A stretch of DNA of 36,660 nt. Source: Candidatus Galligastranaerophilus faecipullorum (lineage in GTDB: Bacteria; Cyanobacteriota; Vampirovibrionia; Gastranaerophilales; Gastranaerophilaceae). The number at the start of each line of letters is the position of its first letter. Within the stretch, counting starts at the first letter, position 1. Position numbers and translations under genes: made by a program. Of this stretch, positions 1 through 7,643 are shown piece after piece. The DNA lies in the NCBI GenBank assembly GCA_018713115.1, contig DVFS01000052.1:1-36660 (forward strand). Direction: 5' to 3'. The notes below the pieces were generated by a model, which was given only the letters and a program-made list of their open reading frames with translations, did no database searches and was not told the origin of the DNA.

Positions 1-43
1 CATAACCCGAAGGTCGTTGGTTCAAATCCAGCTCCCGCAACCA
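1..43 (+). tRNA. Initiator tRNA-Met (fMet), 3' part only
   Basis: The window opens exactly on the anticodon CAT. The anticodon 3' strand, variable loop, T arm (GTTGG-TTCAAAT-CCAGC) and acceptor 3' strand follow, ending in an encoded CCA at 41-43. The arrangement CATAACCCGAAGGTCGT followed by a T arm and CCCGCAACCA matches bacterial initiator tRNA as I remember the E. coli sequence. The 5' half lies outside the window, so the C1-A72 mismatch typical of initiators cannot be checked. A terminator follows within 7 bases, so the tRNA appears to be the last gene of its transcript. Confidence 0.92.
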
Positions 44-49
44 TTTTAG

Positions 50-69
50 AGTCCCGCGAGGGACTTTTT
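50..69 (+). terminator. Rho-independent terminator after tRNA-fMet
   Basis: A perfect 6-bp stem, AGTCCC (50-55) with GGGACT (60-65), is closed by the GNRA-type tetraloop GCGA and followed by TTTT. It sits 7 bases after the tRNA CCA. Its T tract reaches the stop codon of the convergent ADP-ribosyltransferase gene at 68-70. The other strand lacks a T tract, so it should act mainly on the plus-strand transcript. Confidence 0.85.
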
Positions 70-1204
70 AGTTGGATACTTTTGCTTTAATGTACCATTG
101 TGTGCCGCCGGGATGTTCTTTTGGCTTTATTTCTTGAATTTTCAGTTTAGCATTTTTTTGTAAAAGTACTTCAAGTTCCTGTCCGGTATCGGCAACGGGC
201 AGGGTTTCAAGGAATAGACCTCTGGTACCCGGTTCAGGGCTTAGTATCCAATTTACGGTATTTCGTCCCAGAAATTTATCTGATAACGATGTTGACATAA
301 ATGCCTTTTGTTCAACTTCCGGATTTTTGCTCAGCAGAGTTTCTATGGTTTCTTTAAGGTTATCTTCCTTTTGTGCTTTTTCCAGTATTTCAGCCAGATT
401 TAATGTCTGACCGTCAGAATTTTTAACTTTTTTCAAAATATCAAGACTTTCACCCCTGTATAACGTTATGGGTGCGGATATTACATGGGGCTCAATAGCT
501 TGTGATATGGCATTAATTACTTTTTGTGATTCCGGAGTTATTTCGCCGCTTATAAGGCTTTTGTTAATTTCTCTAAATCCTGCCGATTTATAATTTAGAA
601 TAGCGCGCACTTGCTCTTTTTCGGGCATTTTAATCATACTGTCTGCGGCAATATCCCATATTGCCGGATTTGCATCCGTGATTTTTTGGAATTCTTTTTG
701 AAAATCAAGACTTTGTGTTGACCAGTCCGATTTTAATCTTGTTGTCAGCATAATTGCTCTGTCCGGATTGTTATTCCAGAAGGCAAGATGTTTTTTGTTA
801 TTCCTGCAAGCAAGTTCTGTAATATCTTCTATTGTTGAGTCGGCAGCTAAACTCTCCAGCACAAAGTCGCTTGCCCCGTATTTGTTATCTATTTCACTTA
901 TTTCCGATGTGCTGAATTGATCAAAGTCTTTAAAATATTTATTATCCGCCTGTTTTGCGTAATTGTGGGAGTCAAAGTATTTTGCAAGTGTTTCTTTAAA
1001 ATCTTCTGCCGTTACTTCCAAATTGCCTTTTTGCTTTGCTTTTTTAACAATCACGTTTTTTTGCGAAGCAATGCTGTCTAATCCGAGAAAGATTTTTTCA
1101 CTTCCGTCTTTAAGCGGTTTTGATGTTATGTTTATATCCGAAGCTTTTAAAAGTGCTTTTTTACCTTTATTTAATAATGATTGTGCAATTTTATTTATAT
1201 ACAT
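68..1204 (-). CDS. ADP-ribosyltransferase exoenzyme-like protein (R-S-E class)
   Basis: This predicted mono-ADP-ribosyltransferase has 378 residues. The C-terminal half carries the full catalytic signature of the C3/ExoS/VIP2-like fold (ADPrib_exo_Tox family). It has an upstream helix with GFREINKSL (209-217), Arg250 in LYRGES, the STS motif in FMSTSLS (304-306) and the bi-glutamate turn GQELEVLL with E343 and E345. The spacing from STS to ExE and the following basic beta strand fit the family. The N-terminal 190 residues are unrecognised; no signal peptide or membrane segment is visible. I place the start at the ATG at 1204, because AGGAG lies 8 bases upstream of it; a TTG six bases earlier would be only 2 bases from that site. 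In the family, NAD-derived ADP-ribose is moved onto host or rival proteins; the target here is unknown. No immunity gene is obvious beside it. Confidence 0.82.
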   Translation of the reverse strand: MYINKIAQSLLNKGKKALLKASDINITSKPLKDGSEKIFLGLDSIASQKNVIVKKAKQKGNLEVTAEDFKETLAKYFDSHNYAKQADNKYFKDFDQFSTSEISEIDNKYGASDFVLESLAADSTIEDITELACRNNKKHLAFWNNNPDRAIMLTTRLKSDWSTQSLDFQKEFQKITDANPAIWDIAADSMIKMPEKEQVRAILNYKSAGFREINKSLISGEITPESQKVINAISQAIEPHVISAPITLYRGESLDILKKVKNSDGQTLNLAEILEKAQKEDNLKETIETLLSKNPEVEQKAFMSTSLSDKFLGRNTVNWILSPEPGTRGLFLETLPVADTGQELEVLLQKNAKLKIQEIKPKEHPGGTQWYIKAKVSN

Positions 1205-1224
1205 CTGCAAAACTCCTCATATTA

Positions 1225-1252
1225 TTTATATAAAAAAATTCTTTTATATAAA
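1225..1252 (-). promoter_or_regulatory. AT-only inverted repeat upstream of the ADP-ribosyltransferase
   Basis: An 11-base arm (TTTATATAAAA, 1225-1235) is matched perfectly by TTTTATATAAA (1242-1252) across a 6-base loop. It lies 20 bases upstream of the transferase start and contains TATATAAA and TATAAA, which could serve as a -10 element. With no G or C it is too weak for a terminator; an operator or promoter element is more likely. In so AT-rich a stretch it could also arise by chance. Confidence 0.35.
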
Positions 1253-1304
1253 TTGCCATTACTTTAGAGGTATTTAAGTGATTTGCTTAAAATTTTCATT
1301 TGTC

Positions 1305-1865
1305 TTATATAGCTATTTGAATGTTAAACATCAGCCCCCAGCCGTTTCTGCCTCCTGTTCTTATTACTGTGTCAAGGAAGCAGGTTATTCTGTCGGTTAT
1401 TCTTCTTCTTATGCCTGCGCCGAACTGCGCCCAGGTGTTAAGATTCATTTTGTCTGATTCTATGCCGTTTGCAGTTGCCTTGATGTCGCTCATAACAGGT
1501 ATTACGCACCCGCCGTAGATGTAGGGTTCAAAACCTTCTTCGTTTTTGTAAGTCAGTCTTAGAGACGGCGCGATTGTAAGACCGTTCACCTGTGTCTGAT
1601 CTATGTTAACACTCTGAAAATTTACAAGATTCATAGGGTTTAAAAATGTATATGCGGTTGTTACGTTTGGCTGCAAAATAAGCCTGTTAAAAAGTTTCCA
1701 GTTGTATGCCAGTTTTAGTGCGGTACCTGCAGTGATTATCGCATAGTCATCTTTTCCTGCGCCGTATTTAATCAAAGAAGCGCTGGAGAGAATTCCTATA
1801 AAATCGCAGGAAGCAATTGTTACGGCTCTTGACCTGGCAAAAGAATTTTCATACAGGGCGGGCAC
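1305..1865 (-). pseudogene. C-terminal fragment of an autotransporter-like outer-membrane beta-barrel
   Basis: The 186-codon frame reads like the last half of an autotransporter beta-barrel. It shows alternating hydrophobic strands, GYNW-like and QPSL/AGYTF-like segments (here LAYNWKLF and LQPNVTTAYTF), a late FEPYIYGG turn and closing strands (FGAGIRRRI, WGLMFNIQIAI). The terminal residue is Ile rather than the usual aromatic. No passenger domain, signal peptide or complete barrel is present; such barrels normally need about 250-300 residues. The frame can only begin at a GTG at 1865, one base from the ATG of the divergent ATPase, which leaves no room for a ribosome site or promoter. I read it as a 5'-truncated remnant. 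About the first 40 codons overlap a reading frame of the neighbour and may not belong to the barrel. Confidence 0.6.
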
Positions 1866-1866
1866 A

Positions 1867-3165
1867 ATGTTTACAATTAATTTTGCCGTAGATTTATTCT
1901 CGACTAATGAAAAAGATCCCCAAAAAATTGCGGCACGTGCAAAGAGTATAGCCCGACAAACATTAATAAATGCGGCTATTTATCAATTGTGCGATGTTAC
2001 GGTTGAACATAATATAACAAAAGAAGCGGCGGAAACCATTAAGGATATACAAGAAAACCTTGAAAAATACCCGGAGGTTTACCATACGGTTATTAATGCC
2101 GAGCATGAATTTTTTGAAAAAGTCAATATTGACACGCTAAGTGCCGATGCGTTTACAAGACAATTTAAAAATAAAACCTTTGTGCACAATTTGGCAATAT
2201 TTTCCAATTACTGGGTAAATGAAATTTCGCAAGCCATAGTTAACAGAAACAGGGCTAAACAAGTGCGGGAAATAAATGACACTCAGAAAAAAATTAATTA
2301 TGAAAACCAAAAAGGAAAAGAAATTAAAAATATACTAAACCCTGAAGAACAAGCCGAAGTTCAAACACGGGTGGAAGAGCTTGAAGCTTTTATACACTCC
2401 CAAAAAGAATTTTACAAAAGTGAAAAAGGGTTCGGTTACGGCAGGATTGCAGGTTATGAAAATATAAAAGGCGATTTAACACAAAAATTTATTCAGCCTT
2501 TAAGTATGAAAGATACCGATTTTGGCGACATTATTCCAAACGCAATACTGTTTTTCGGACCGACAGGGGTGGGAAAAAGCGAACTTGCCCGCGCCATAAC
2601 AGAACAGGGAAAATGTTTTATGCTGAGGTTTAAAGACCCTGATGATATACAAGAACTCCAAGAAGAGCTTGATTTTATAACGCAAAAGGCTAAAGATAAA
2701 AAAGGGCACAGCGTTGCAGTTATTGACGAATTTGATGATTATGGCTCAGACCCTGAGGGGGCAAGGGTTTTCGCAGACTTTATAAAAGATTGTGCACAAA
2801 ATAATATAACCCTGCTTTTAACCACAAATAACCCTTTGGATATTGATAAAAGTATTTTAAAGCAAACAATAAATATACCCGTCGGAGTTCCCGGCAAGAA
2901 AGATATTTCAGAAGTTTTAAGATTTTATCTTAAAGATTTAAAACAAGATGAAGCGGATGAAGTTGCACATGAGATTATGCAAAAAGCACAAAACGGCGCA
3001 TTTTCAAACTCGCAGCTAAAAGAGTTGTGTGCAAGAGCGGCACGCGGGGGTGATGTAAATTTAAAAGATAATATGATACAATTGGTAAAGGCTATACCTC
3101 CTGAAATAAGCAAAAAAGAGCTTGATAAGTTCAACAGGGAAATTAAAGAAATACGGGAAATATAA
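1867..3165 (+). CDS. AAA+ ATPase, N-terminus uncertain
   Basis: The protein has 432 residues, with a helical N-terminal region and a coiled coil (about 125-185). A GYGRIAGYENIK entry segment precedes a classical AAA+ core: Walker A GPTGVGKS (231-238), Walker B VAVIDEFDD (283-291) and sensor 1 LLLTTNNP (316-323). A C-terminal lid includes NSQLKELCARA. It is a clear paralogue of the ATPase at 5452-6747, sharing the AGYE segment, TTNNP sensor and lid, but lacks the arginine-finger-like RGPKR of that protein. The ATG at 1867 has no Shine-Dalgarno sequence, and the frame stays open upstream to a TAG at 1744 with no standard start codon. The original N-terminus may therefore have been lost at the junction with the barrel remnant. 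The substrate is unknown. Confidence 0.75.
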   Translation: MFTINFAVDLFSTNEKDPQKIAARAKSIARQTLINAAIYQLCDVTVEHNITKEAAETIKDIQENLEKYPEVYHTVINAEHEFFEKVNIDTLSADAFTRQFKNKTFVHNLAIFSNYWVNEISQAIVNRNRAKQVREINDTQKKINYENQKGKEIKNILNPEEQAEVQTRVEELEAFIHSQKEFYKSEKGFGYGRIAGYENIKGDLTQKFIQPLSMKDTDFGDIIPNAILFFGPTGVGKSELARAITEQGKCFMLRFKDPDDIQELQEELDFITQKAKDKKGHSVAVIDEFDDYGSDPEGARVFADFIKDCAQNNITLLLTTNNPLDIDKSILKQTINIPVGVPGKKDISEVLRFYLKDLKQDEADEVAHEIMQKAQNGAFSNSQLKELCARAARGGDVNLKDNMIQLVKAIPPEISKKELDKFNREIKEIREI

Positions 3166-3169
3166 TCTT

Positions 3170-3484
3170 ATGAAAATTTTACCGGTTAACTCTGCAAAAA
3201 CAACAGGTTTTAAGAAAAACCCCCGGACGCTGTCTGCTCCTTTTAGTAATGAAGGCAGTTTAACAAATATACAAGCATACGGTTTAACCTGTTTATTAAC
3301 CGCAATTCCGGGTGCCGAATTTGCCAAAAAGGGTTTTAAAGATGCAAGTGCAGCAGGAAAAGCCCGAAAAATTGCAGGCGGCGCCGGAATTATGCTTGGA
3401 CTGGCAGTCCCCATTTTTGCCGTTTTAAAGTCGTTAAATATTTTGCGCAGACCGGCGGGCGAAAAAAACAATCCTGATAATTAA
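3170..3484 (+). CDS. Small hydrophobic protein linked to the AAA+ ATPase
   Basis: This 104-residue protein starts with MKILPVN, like other proteins of this window. I chose the ATG at 3170, four bases after the ATPase stop; an in-frame TTG at 3122 lies inside the ATPase gene. Two hydrophobic stretches are visible, about 36-52 (AYGLTCLLTAIPGAEF) and 69-89 (AGGAGIMLGLAVPIFAV), with a basic loop between them, so it is probably membrane-associated. Its 3' end overlaps the stop of the convergent gene by 4 bases. No known family is recognised. The tight spacing suggests co-translation and a shared role with the ATPase, perhaps as membrane partner, as the 4748-5452 protein may be for the second ATPase. 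Confidence 0.6.
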   Translation: MKILPVNSAKTTGFKKNPRTLSAPFSNEGSLTNIQAYGLTCLLTAIPGAEFAKKGFKDASAAGKARKIAGGAGIMLGLAVPIFAVLKSLNILRRPAGEKNNPDN

Positions 3485-4776
3485 ATCTTTTTAAGATAAT
3501 TTTCTATATCACATCTTAAAAGGTATGCATCTCTTTCTTTGCCTTGCATTTCGCAAATCATGGCAAGAGTTTCTTTCAGGCGTACAACTTCTCTGTAGTC
3601 GCACTTTCTTAAAGCTTTTTCAGCGAGTTCCGTGTACCAGTATTTATGTATTTCAAGCCGCTGCCAATCCATATTTGCTATAAACGGGTCAAGGTGGAGT
3701 CTCCAATCTCTCTTCTGTCCCAGTGTTAAATCATCTATATTCAGCTTTATGGGGATTCTCCTTTTATTTGTTAAAAATGCACTGTTGATACCCGAGGAAT
3801 TCAAAGTTTCAAAAACTATTGTCAATGGTTCTTTGTCTTCCGATAATGAATACAATAACGCTTTCATCTCGGCAATTGCCTCATTTGAAACTTCCGAATC
3901 TTTCAAAATACGGGAGAAGTCTTTAATAAATAAAACCGTTCTTCTGCCGTTTTTCTCATAATTTTCCCGGGCATATTGCAGTTCCGTATTTAATCTGTAC
4001 AGCGCATCCTCTTCGTCTTTTGGAAGTTCAAAAGAAACGGTACGGGCTGCAACTTCGTCCTTTAACCAGTTAAAAATCTCATCTCTTCTTTTTTGTTCTG
4101 CGCCTTCAAGCATAATTACAGTCGGAATATGTTCCGAATTGGTTTTTACCGGATTAAGAAAATTTGTTTCTAATCTGTCTTTAATTTTAGCGTTTAGCTG
4201 TTCTTTTCTAAGCCGTTCATTTCTTTCCGCCTCTTTTTTCTTTAATTGTGCCTCAAGCTGTTTTCGCTCTTCGTTCGCCTTTTTCTCTGCCAATTGTAAT
4301 TCTCTTAGCTTTTGATTATTAAGATCAATCATGGCGAGCCTTACTTTTCTTAAAATTCTTTCCGTTTCTTTTTCGGGAGCTGTTGTAAAAATATATTTAA
4401 AGCTGTTCATTTGCTTTGCAAGTTTGCCCATATGTTCGTTTTTTAAATCTGTTTCCCAGTTATCTTTACCTAAATATTTTTTTGCATACGCCATTACCTC
4501 CGACGAATAGTATTCAGATGACCCAAATGAAGCCGCAAGTGCGTACGGCAGCCCTGCATTAAGAAGTGCTTCACCTTCACCTTTACCTTGTCTATAATTT
4601 AAAAGTCCTTTGAGTATAATTGTGTTCTCATCGTCATCTGTTTTATGAAGGCGCTTTATAAATTCATCATGTCCTTGATTGGAAGTACCAAAGGAAAACC
4701 TCTGATTAAAAGATTTTTTTGTTAATGAATATTTATCTGTATTGTAATTATTTAAGTATTGCGTTGTTATTTTCAA
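3481..4776 (-). CDS. Catalytically degenerate AAA-like protein with coiled coil
   Basis: The protein has 431 residues and starts with MKI, with a FSFG motif at 27-30. An N-terminal helical domain (40-130) leads into a charged coiled coil (about 138-200) and an ATPase-like C-terminal domain. Position by position this follows the intact paralogue at 5452-6747, but the P-loop is replaced by EGAEQKRRD (224-232), with no GxxGxGK. Walker B reads VLFIKDFSR (281-289), with Lys-Asp in place of Asp-Glu, and sensor 1 reads VFETLNSSG. The segment NKRRIPIKLNI still matches RGPKRMPIKVCI of the paralogue. Nucleotide hydrolysis is therefore not expected; a structural or regulatory partner in a mixed ring is a reasonable guess. 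It is the last gene of a three-gene operon and overlaps the upstream gene by 29 bases. Confidence 0.7.
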   Translation of the reverse strand: MKITTQYLNNYNTDKYSLTKKSFNQRFSFGTSNQGHDEFIKRLHKTDDDENTIILKGLLNYRQGKGEGEALLNAGLPYALAASFGSSEYYSSEVMAYAKKYLGKDNWETDLKNEHMGKLAKQMNSFKYIFTTAPEKETERILRKVRLAMIDLNNQKLRELQLAEKKANEERKQLEAQLKKKEAERNERLRKEQLNAKIKDRLETNFLNPVKTNSEHIPTVIMLEGAEQKRRDEIFNWLKDEVAARTVSFELPKDEEDALYRLNTELQYARENYEKNGRRTVLFIKDFSRILKDSEVSNEAIAEMKALLYSLSEDKEPLTIVFETLNSSGINSAFLTNKRRIPIKLNIDDLTLGQKRDWRLHLDPFIANMDWQRLEIHKYWYTELAEKALRKCDYREVVRLKETLAMICEMQGKERDAYLLRCDIENYLKKI

Positions 4777-5452
4777 TATTTTTTCCCTTTGTCTGTTTTT
4801 TTGCGCAAAATGCTGCGGCTCCGCCGATAATTATACCGGCAAATATGCCTGCAGCGACAGCTTTTTTTGTGAAAGCAGCGCTGTATTTTGCTACTTTGCT
4901 CGTTAGATTTTCCGCATATTCCCTTAAGGGTTTTTCAACCAAATCCGTATATTTCCCCTTTAAACTTATGTTTAATTTATTTAAATGCGATTCCTGGCAT
5001 TCTTTTGCTTTAATTGTCCTGTTTAAACTTTCGTTTAATTCGGCAAGTTTTTTTGGGGAGTTTTCATTGGCTATCATATTTTCAGCATAACTTATAGAGT
5101 TTTTAAGTGTTTTTAATAACTCTTCACCGCCCTGTATATTATCGGTCATTTTTTTTACATCCGAATTTTCGTTAAATTTTTTTAACAACGCTGCTTTATA
5201 CTCTTTTATTTGTTTATCGGTGTTTTTATTTTTTATACTTTTATTTAATTGCCCGATTGTAAATCCGCCGATACCGCCTGCGGCGGTTGTTCCTGCGGGA
5301 ATCAATAAATCTCTGGCGGCAAATTGTTTTTTATTTGATTGTACGGTTTGTTCATTTGTTGCGACATTATTCCGCGCTGAAACATTGTTTTGATTACACA
5401 CAGGCGTATAGGGAATATTAAACTGCGAAAAAGGGTTATTTATTCCTGTCAT
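4748..5452 (-). CDS. Membrane/coiled-coil protein of the AAA operon
   Basis: This 234-residue protein belongs to no family I recognise. An Asn/Gln-rich N-terminus (1-45) precedes a Gly/Ala-rich hydrophobic stretch (about 49-68, LLIPAGTTAAGGIGGFTIG). A long charged helical region (70-190) follows, then a clear transmembrane helix near 197-215 (VAAGIFAGIIIGGAAAFCA) and a short polar tail. Its ATG overlaps the stop codon of the upstream ATPase (TAATG), and its own 3' end overlaps the degenerate paralogue by 29 bases, so all three genes are translationally coupled. A membrane anchor or adaptor for the ATPase pair is an inference from this arrangement. Confidence 0.65.
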   Translation of the reverse strand: MTGINNPFSQFNIPYTPVCNQNNVSARNNVATNEQTVQSNKKQFAARDLLIPAGTTAAGGIGGFTIGQLNKSIKNKNTDKQIKEYKAALLKKFNENSDVKKMTDNIQGGEELLKTLKNSISYAENMIANENSPKKLAELNESLNRTIKAKECQESHLNKLNISLKGKYTDLVEKPLREYAENLTSKVAKYSAAFTKKAVAAGIFAGIIIGGAAAFCAKKQTKGKNIENNNAILK

Positions 5453-6747
5453 TATTCATCATCCCCCACTAAAAGCTCTCTCTCCTCTTTGTATTTCATT
5501 ATATCTTCCCTATCAATACCGGGAGTTTCCCTTTTTATGTAATAAATTAAATCTTCCTGAGTTACGGTATCTAAGTTTTCAATACATTCATTACAAATAC
5601 TTTCAATTTGAGAATTGTTATAAGCTCTTTCCGGTAGTACTGAACATAATACCTGCGCAAGTTCATCAAAATTAATTCGGGTTAAATCTGCATTTTTGCA
5701 GTCTTTTAAGTAATGTTCAAACACCAGTGCGGCATTGTTTTCATCAGGCGGATCAATACATACTTTTATGGGCATTCTTTTTGGACCGCGTATTGCTGAT
5801 GGAATTTTTAAAGGATTATTTGTTGTTGCAAATACGGTGCAATGATAATCCTCGGAACAAGTTTCCAAAAATCTTTTTAATTTTGCATTAACACAAGAGT
5901 CTTCATAGGCAAATCTGTCGATTTCATCAACAAGAATAATTGTTCTTTTCCCCGTTTCCAAGAAATTTTGCTGCGCAACTTTTGCATTGGATAAGAGATT
6001 GTCATAAAAGCTCTTTTCTCTGTCGCTTTTGGTTCTTGCCGTTCTTGATGACTTTGCTTCTGCAAAATTGCAATTCGCACTATTTGCAAATGCTTTTGCA
6101 AAGCTTGTTTTCCCGTTTCCAACGGGGCCGAAAAATAATATTGAATTTGGAATTTCAACATTCTGTCCGGCTTTTTCCAGGGGCAAAAGATTTATAAAGC
6201 TATCGGTTAAAATAAATTTTTCTTTTTCATAACCTGCAATAGAATCAAAACCTTTGTGCCTGCTTTTGTTGTTTGCAATAAGTTCGGTTTTTTCTTGCTT
6301 TATACGGGTTGCAATCAAGAGTGCTTTTTTAGCTTCTTCCAATTGCTCTTCGTCTGCATTATTTTTCTTTAACAGTTCGCATTTTTCTTTAAGCAATTCC
6401 ACGACCTTGTTTTGTGTTTCAAGGGAAATCTGCTGCGCTCTCAAAAAACCGCTGATTTTATCGTCAGCCTCTTTTTGTATTCTTTCTCTTTTCTTCTTCT
6501 TAAAAAAGCCGGTTACTTCTTCCTTTTTCTGCTTGCAGGCGTCCTTAATGTTTTTTAAGCTTATTTCAAATTTTTTAGCAATATCTTCATCTTCGTCGGC
6601 TTTGCTGTTTGCATAGTCGAAATTGTCACCAGTATCAAAGTCCTTAAGGGAAACGCCTCTAAAACTGACACAATAAAGTGCATTTTTATTTTTCTGTAAA
6701 ATATGACTATTTTTTGGACTGCAATTGCTTATGGAATAAATTTTCAT
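5452..6747 (-). CDS. AAA+ ATPase with intact catalytic motifs
   Basis: The 431-residue protein begins MKIYSIS and carries VSFRG at 27-31. A charged coiled-coil region (50-160) is followed by GFDSIAGYE (166-174) and a standard AAA+ core. The core has Walker A GPVGNGKT (207-214), Walker B IILVDEIDR (270-278), sensor 1 FATTNNP (306-312) and arginine-finger candidates R320 and R324 in IRGPKRMP. The lid contains NNSQIESICNECIE. All catalytic residues are present, unlike its paralogue two genes downstream. It is the first gene of the operon. A weak AAGG lies 9 bases before the ATG and falls within an inverted repeat. Members of this fold remodel or unfold proteins; the substrate cannot be read from the sequence. 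Confidence 0.8.
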   Translation of the reverse strand: MKIYSISNCSPKNSHILQKNKNALYCVSFRGVSLKDFDTGDNFDYANSKADEDEDIAKKFEISLKNIKDACKQKKEEVTGFFKKKKRERIQKEADDKISGFLRAQQISLETQNKVVELLKEKCELLKKNNADEEQLEEAKKALLIATRIKQEKTELIANNKSRHKGFDSIAGYEKEKFILTDSFINLLPLEKAGQNVEIPNSILFFGPVGNGKTSFAKAFANSANCNFAEAKSSRTARTKSDREKSFYDNLLSNAKVAQQNFLETGKRTIILVDEIDRFAYEDSCVNAKLKRFLETCSEDYHCTVFATTNNPLKIPSAIRGPKRMPIKVCIDPPDENNAALVFEHYLKDCKNADLTRINFDELAQVLCSVLPERAYNNSQIESICNECIENLDTVTQEDLIYYIKRETPGIDREDIMKYKEERELLVGDDE

Positions 6748-6755
6748 ATTTATAT

Positions 6756-6786
6756 GCCTTTTTTATGTTTATGCATAGAAAAAGGC
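6756..6786 (-). promoter_or_regulatory. Inverted repeat enclosing the ribosome site of the AAA operon
   Basis: GCCTTTTT (6756-6763) pairs with AAAAAGGC (6779-6786), and inside these TATG (6764-6767) pairs with CATA (6774-6777), giving 12 pairs around a 6-base loop with one unpaired G at 6778. On the minus strand the distal arm holds the only Shine-Dalgarno-like AAGG before the ATG at 6747. A folded leader would therefore hide it. No T tract follows, so it is a poor terminator for the remnant genes upstream. Confidence 0.4.
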
Positions 6787-6808
6787 GTAAATAAATATTT
6801 TTGCCATT

Positions 6809-7279
6809 TTATAAAAGTTTTTTAATCTTTATTTCAACAAAATTGCACAAATCAACAAATCTGTCAGCAAAAAAGTTGCTCACACCGATTGCTCTTGCCT
6901 TACCGTCTTTACAGGCTTTTTCCATCGCCCTGTATGTTCCGTAATAATCGCCAAACGGCTGATGGATTAAAAGCAAGTCTATATAATCAGTTTGTAATTT
7001 TTTCAAAGATTCTTCAATAGATTTAGCGGCTTTTTCTTCACCTGAATTTGTTATCCAGACTTTTGTTACAAGAAAAAATTCGTCTCTTTTTATTCCTGAT
7101 TTTTTAATGGCAGCACCTACTCCTTCTTCATTGTAATAAGCCTGTGCCGTATCAATCATTCTGTAACCAACGTTAATAGCATCGCTAACACACCTTTCGC
7201 ATTCCTTAGGGTCAACAAGAAAAACCCCGTAGCCTAAAATAGGCATTTCAACACCGTTATTTAATTTCACTGTCTGCAT
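6809..7279 (-). pseudogene. Aldo/keto reductase, truncated at the C-terminus
   Basis: The 156 residues match the first half of an aldo/keto reductase of the 2,5-diketo-gluconate reductase group. The catalytic tetrad D43, Y48, K73 and H106 is visible, as is the IGVSNF segment. The family usually has 270-290 residues. Here similarity stops just after [12 protein letters not shown], and the frame ends ten residues later in unrelated [10 protein letters not shown]. Half the barrel, including the NADP phosphate site, is missing, so activity is not expected. The break lies about 80 bases from the start of the AAA operon, suggesting the downstream half was lost when that block arrived or was rearranged. 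A ribosome site (AAGGAG) still precedes the ATG. Confidence 0.8.
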
Positions 7280-7282
7280 AAT

Positions 7283-7612
7283 TTATTCTCCTTGTAAAAT
7301 ACTTTTTGCCATTCTTGCACCTGTTTTATAAGCATTTTGTAAATTCTTTGGGAATATCTCTAACCATAGCTTCTTCCATTGCAGGATATCTTTTGCCATA
7401 GGTGTTAAAATTACCCCCGGAAGAACGGCGTTAATTCTTATACCTTGCGCGGCATAATCAATTGATGCTGTTCGTGTTAAGCCTATTATTGCGTGTTTGC
7501 AGGCAATATAAGCTGCCTGTCCGGGGAAACCCGTAATGCCGCCCTGGGATGATGTATTTACAATGCACCCTTTTTCAGGCTGTTTAAGCATTTGTATGAT
7601 TTCATATTTCAT
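7283..7612 (-). pseudogene. Short-chain dehydrogenase remnant, truncated and frameshifted
   Basis: The frame holds the middle of a classical SDR: a helix (MKYEIIQMLKQ), the strand with the catalytic Ser region (IVNTSSQGG), the active site Y-x-x-x-K as YIACK, and the INAVLPGVILTPM segment after it. The NAD-binding Rossmann half is absent, and an in-frame stop stands two codons before the ATG. After TPMAKD the frame departs from the family. The expected continuation (EEAMVRDIP and so on) is found in another frame at 7326-7382, where it soon meets a stop. It therefore has a 5' deletion, a frameshift and a 3' truncation. It lies 4 bases upstream of the truncated reductase and was probably once part of an oxidoreductase operon with it. 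Confidence 0.8.
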
Positions 7613-7643
7613 ACATTATTATTTTATTATTTGATAGCAGCCA

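Noticed and set aside
963-1277. Plus-strand open frame of 104 codons opposite the ADP-ribosyltransferase
   Set aside because: It is antisense to a gene with clear catalytic motifs, has no recognisable domain and no ribosome site.
68-1865. Toxin-antitoxin or toxin-immunity pair formed by the ADP-ribosyltransferase and the next gene
   Set aside because: The neighbour is a truncated outer-membrane barrel on the same strand, not an immunity-like protein, so no pair can be supported.
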